NCBI GenBank assembly: GCA_026874595.1
Contig: CM049315.1
Span: 79,564,065 to 79,628,064, forward strand
Direction: 5' to 3'
Source of the DNA: Sipunculus nudus
Taxonomy: Eukaryota; Annelida; Sipuncula; Golfingiida; Sipunculidae
DNA: 64,000 nucleotides
Both the position numbers and the translations under genes were made by a program. This document shows positions 61,178 through 64,000 of the stretch, piece by piece; within the stretch, counting starts at the first letter, position 1, and each line of letters starts with the position of its first letter. The notes under the pieces were generated by a model. That model ran no database searches. It was not told where the DNA came from and saw only the letters and a program-made list of their open reading frames with translations.

Positions 61178-64000
61178 ACGTTTCTAACTGGTTCTTAATG
61201 GCCTGATAGAGCTTCTTAAACGCTTCTTTCGCAGTTTAAATCGGTGATCATTGCACAACACCCAATCTTGTACTAAGGGAAAATCGAACTGATTTCGGCA
61301 AAAACGACGTTTGTATCTGGTTCTAAATGAATGGCCTAATGAAGCTTCTAAATTGCTTCTTTTGCAATTTAAATCTGCAACTTTTGCACAACACACGATC
61401 CTGAATTAGACAAACAACCTAGCTGATTTCGGCGAGATCGATGTTAGTACCCGGTTCTAAATGGCCTAATGAAGCAATAAATCCCTTCTATCGCAGTTTA
61501 AATCAGCCGTTTCTGCACAAATCACGATCTTGTATTACCCAAAAACCAAACTGATTTCGGCTAAAACGACGTATGTATCAGGTTCTAAATGGCCGGATGA
61601 AGCTTCTGAATTGCTTCTTTTCCAATTTAAGTCTGCCATATTTGCACAACACACGATCTTGTATTACGCGAAAACCGAGCTAATTCCGGCGAGCGACGTT
61701 TGGAACAGGTCAAAAATAGCCTAATGAAGCTTCTGAATTGCTGCTTCCGCAATTTATATCGGCAATTTTTGCACAAAACACGATCTTGTAAAACGCAGAA
61801 ACCGAGCTGATTTCGGCAAAAAACGATATTTGTAACTGGTTCTTAATGGCCTAATGAAGTTTCTAAAACGCTTCTTTTGCAGTTTAAATCGGTCATCTTT
61901 GCACAACACACGATTTTGTATTACGCAATAAAACCGATCTGATTTCAGCAAAAAAGAACGTTGCTAACTGGTTCTTAATGGCCTGATGAAGCTTCTGAAT
62001 TGCTTCTTTTCCAATTTAAGTCTGCCATATTTGCACAACACACGATCTTGTATTACGCGAAAACCGAGCTAATTCCGGCGAGCGACGTTTGGAACAGGTC
62101 AAAAATAGCCTAATGAAGCTTCTGAATTGCTGCTTCCGCAATTTATATCGGCAATTTTTGCACAAAACACGATCTTGTAAAATGCAGAAACCGAGCTGAT
62201 TTCGGCAAAAAACGATATTTGTAACTGGTTGTAAATGGCCTAATGAAGTTTCTAAAACGCTTCTTTTGCAGTTTAGATCGGTCATCTTTGCACAACACAC
62301 GATTTTGTATTACAAAAAAACCGAGCTGATTTCAGCAAAAACAACGTTGCTTACTGGTTCTTAATGGCCTGATGAAGCTTCTAAAAGACTTCCTTCGCAG
62401 TTAAAATCGGCCATATTTGCACAACACATGATCTTGTATTACGCAAAAGCCAAGCTGATTTCGGCAAAAACGACGTTTGTATCTGGTTCTAAATGGCCTA
62501 ATGAAGATTCTCAATAGCTTTTTTTAGCAATTTAAATCGGTCATCTTTGCACAACACACGATCTTGTCTTACGAAAAAAATTGAGCTGATTTCAGAAAAA
62601 AAAACGACGTTTCTAACTGGTTCTTAATGGCCTGATAGAGCTTCTAAAACGCTTCTTTCGCAGTTTAAGTCGGTCATCATTGCACAACACACGATCATGT
62701 ATAAAGTGAAAACAGAGCTGATTTCGGGAAAAACGACGTTCGTAACTGGTTCTAAATGGCGTGATGAAGCTTCTCAATACACTCTTTAGCAATTTAAATC
62801 GGCCATTTTTGCACAAAACACGATCTTGTAAAACGCAGAAACCGAGCTGATTTCGGCAAAAAACGATATTTGTAACTGGTTGTAAATGGCCTAATGAAGT
62901 TTCTAAAACGCTTCTTTTGCAGTTTAAATCGGTCATCTTTGCACAACACACGATCATGTATAAAGTGAAAACAGAGCTGATTTCGGGAAAAACGACGTTC
63001 GTAACTGGTTCTAAATGGCCTGATGAAGCTTCTCATTACACTCTTTAGCAATTTAAATCGGTCATTTTTGCACAACACATGATCTTGTATTACGCAAAAG
63101 CCGAGCTGATTTCGGCAAAAACGACGTTTGTATCTGGTTCTAAATGGCCTAATGAAGCTTCTCAATAGCTTCTTTAGCAATTTAAATCGGTCATCTTTGC
63201 ACAACACACGATCTTGCCTTACCCAAAAAAATCGAGCTGATTTCAGCAAAAACGACGTTTCTTACTGGTTCTTAATGGCGTGATAGAGCTTCTAAAACGC
63301 TTCTTTCGCAGTTCAAATCGGTGATCATTGCACAACACCCAATCTTGTACTAAGCGAAAATCGAACTGATTTCGGCAAAAACGACGTATGTATCTGGTAC
63401 TAAATGAAGGGCTAATGAAGCTTCTAAATTGCTTCTTTTGCAATTTAAAGCTGCAATTTTTGCACAAAACACGATCTTGTAAAACGCAGAAACTGAGCTG
63501 ATTTCGGCAAAAAACGATATTTGTAACTGGTTGTAAATGGCCTAATGAAGTTTCTAAAACGCTTCTATTGCAGTTTAAATCAGCCATTTCTGCACAAATC
63601 ACGATCTTGTATTACGCTAAAACCCAAATGATTTCGGCTAAAACGACGTATGTATCAGGTTCTAAATGGCCTGATGAAGCTTCTGAATTGCTTCTTTTCC
63701 AATTTAAATCTGCCATATTTGCACAACACACGATCTTGTATTACGCGAAAACCAAGTTGTTTACGGCGAAAACGACGGTTGAAACTGGTTTTAAATGGCC
63801 TCATAACGCTTCTGAATTACTTCTTGCGCAGTATAAATCGGTAATCTTTGCACAAGACACTGTCTAGTATAACGCGAAAACCGAGCTGATTTCGGCAAGA
63901 AGAACTTTGTAATTGCTTCTAAATGGCCCAATGGAGCTTCTGAATTGCTTCTTTTGCAATTTTAATCTTTCATTTTGCACAACACGATCTTGTATTACGC
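61178..64000. repeat. Array 2, third, rearranged copy running off the window
   Basis: This starts in register with the other copies (class j, then k at about 61390) but departs from them after about 61370. It contains a three-monomer duplication: ctgcttccgc at 61741 and again at 62130, 389 bp apart. It also contains a segment at 62341-62640 matching 60911-61210 at an offset of 1430 bp, about 11 monomers. From about 63.0 kb to the end it matches 59.3-60.2 kb at an offset of 3763. Confidence 0.7.

Larger units (their letters stand above)
46709..64000. repeat. Satellite array 2, right part: about 128-bp tandem monomers with higher-order structure
   Basis: The 128-bp monomer continues in the same orientation to the end of the window. 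About 11 classes can be told apart by private words: gcacaaatcacgatc with gactgatttcggctaaaac (a), ccaagttgtttacggcg (b), gcacaagacactgtctag (c), ggcgagcgacgtttgg with aggtcaaaaatagcc (d), cttgtaaaacgcagaaacc (e), gcaaaaacgacgttgctaac (f), gatcatgtataaagtg (g), cacatgatcttg (h), cttgccttaccc or cttgtcttaccc (i), cacccaatcttgtacta (j), and cgatcctgaattaggc (k). They tend to follow in that order and return to (a). Monomers of 129 bp keep frame, so runs of open minus-strand codons arise; these are not genes. Confidence 0.95.

Noticed and set aside
41240-63867. Minus-strand open frames up to 151 codons with a 43-residue repeat, and shorter plus-strand ones, in satellite 2
   Set aside because: Monomers of 129 bp keep frame, so open stretches arise wherever the monomer lacks a stop. 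Other monomer lengths break them, and the products are basic, repetitive and of no known family.
1-64000. CRISPR array
   Set aside because: Repeats are contiguous long monomers with no unique spacers of regular size, and the DNA is eukaryotic in character.
1-64000. Homology between satellite 1 and satellite 2
   Set aside because: No shared words beyond short AT-rich strings were seen, and monomer length and composition differ.
1-64000. Telomeric repeat arrays, rRNA or tRNA genes
   Set aside because: No runs of TTAGGG-like units, rRNA-like conserved stretches or tRNA cloverleaf signatures were seen.

Overview
The window is eukaryotic, probably animal, repetitive DNA with no gene I can support. 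It holds two unrelated satellite arrays, a run of 500 N between them, and one DNA transposon inserted in the second array. There are no rRNA or tRNA genes, no bacterial features, and no coding frame that is more than a stop-free stretch of a satellite monomer. The species cannot be named from this sequence.

Region 1 (1-40721) is one continuous satellite array of roughly 100 monomers, open at the left end of the window and cut by the gap at the right. Taking the StuI-type site aggcct as the monomer edge, there are three related monomer families. A is 414-424 bp. C is about 350 bp and is a diverged relative of A. B is about 350-360 bp and looks like a C head joined to an A core. They are ordered into dimers and trimers of about 764-779 and 1117 bp plus single 424-bp A units. 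These in turn form larger repeats: 1.96/2.73/4.69-kb offsets in the first 6 kb, a 6.42-kb duplication (14.4-18.6 and 20.9-25.0 kb) around a more divergent island (18.6-20.9 kb), and a super-repeat of 7735, 6618 and a truncated 2865 bp from 23.5 kb to the gap.

The gap (40722-41221) is exactly 500 N. Both flanks are still inside their arrays, so the adjacency of the two satellites comes from scaffolding and is not shown by sequence.

Region 2 (41222-64000) is a second satellite with monomers of about 128 bp (124-133 in the run I measured). About 11 recognisable monomer classes follow one another in a preferred order, with skips and hybrid monomers. From 49.96 kb this is duplicated as a 5550-bp copy, a 5673-bp copy and a third, scrambled copy running off the window. 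The two full copies differ mainly by one extra 123-bp monomer.

A 3125-bp element (43584-46708) interrupts array 2. It has terminal inverted repeats of about 70-78 bp (outer 15 bp perfect), a 2-bp AT target duplication, and uninterrupted empty-site copies elsewhere in the same array. It is AT-rich, carries three long (TA)n tracts, and has no transposase frame, so it is a non-autonomous DNA transposon.

The layout (two homogenised higher-order satellites, no genes) would fit centromeric or pericentromeric heterochromatin, but nothing here proves that location.
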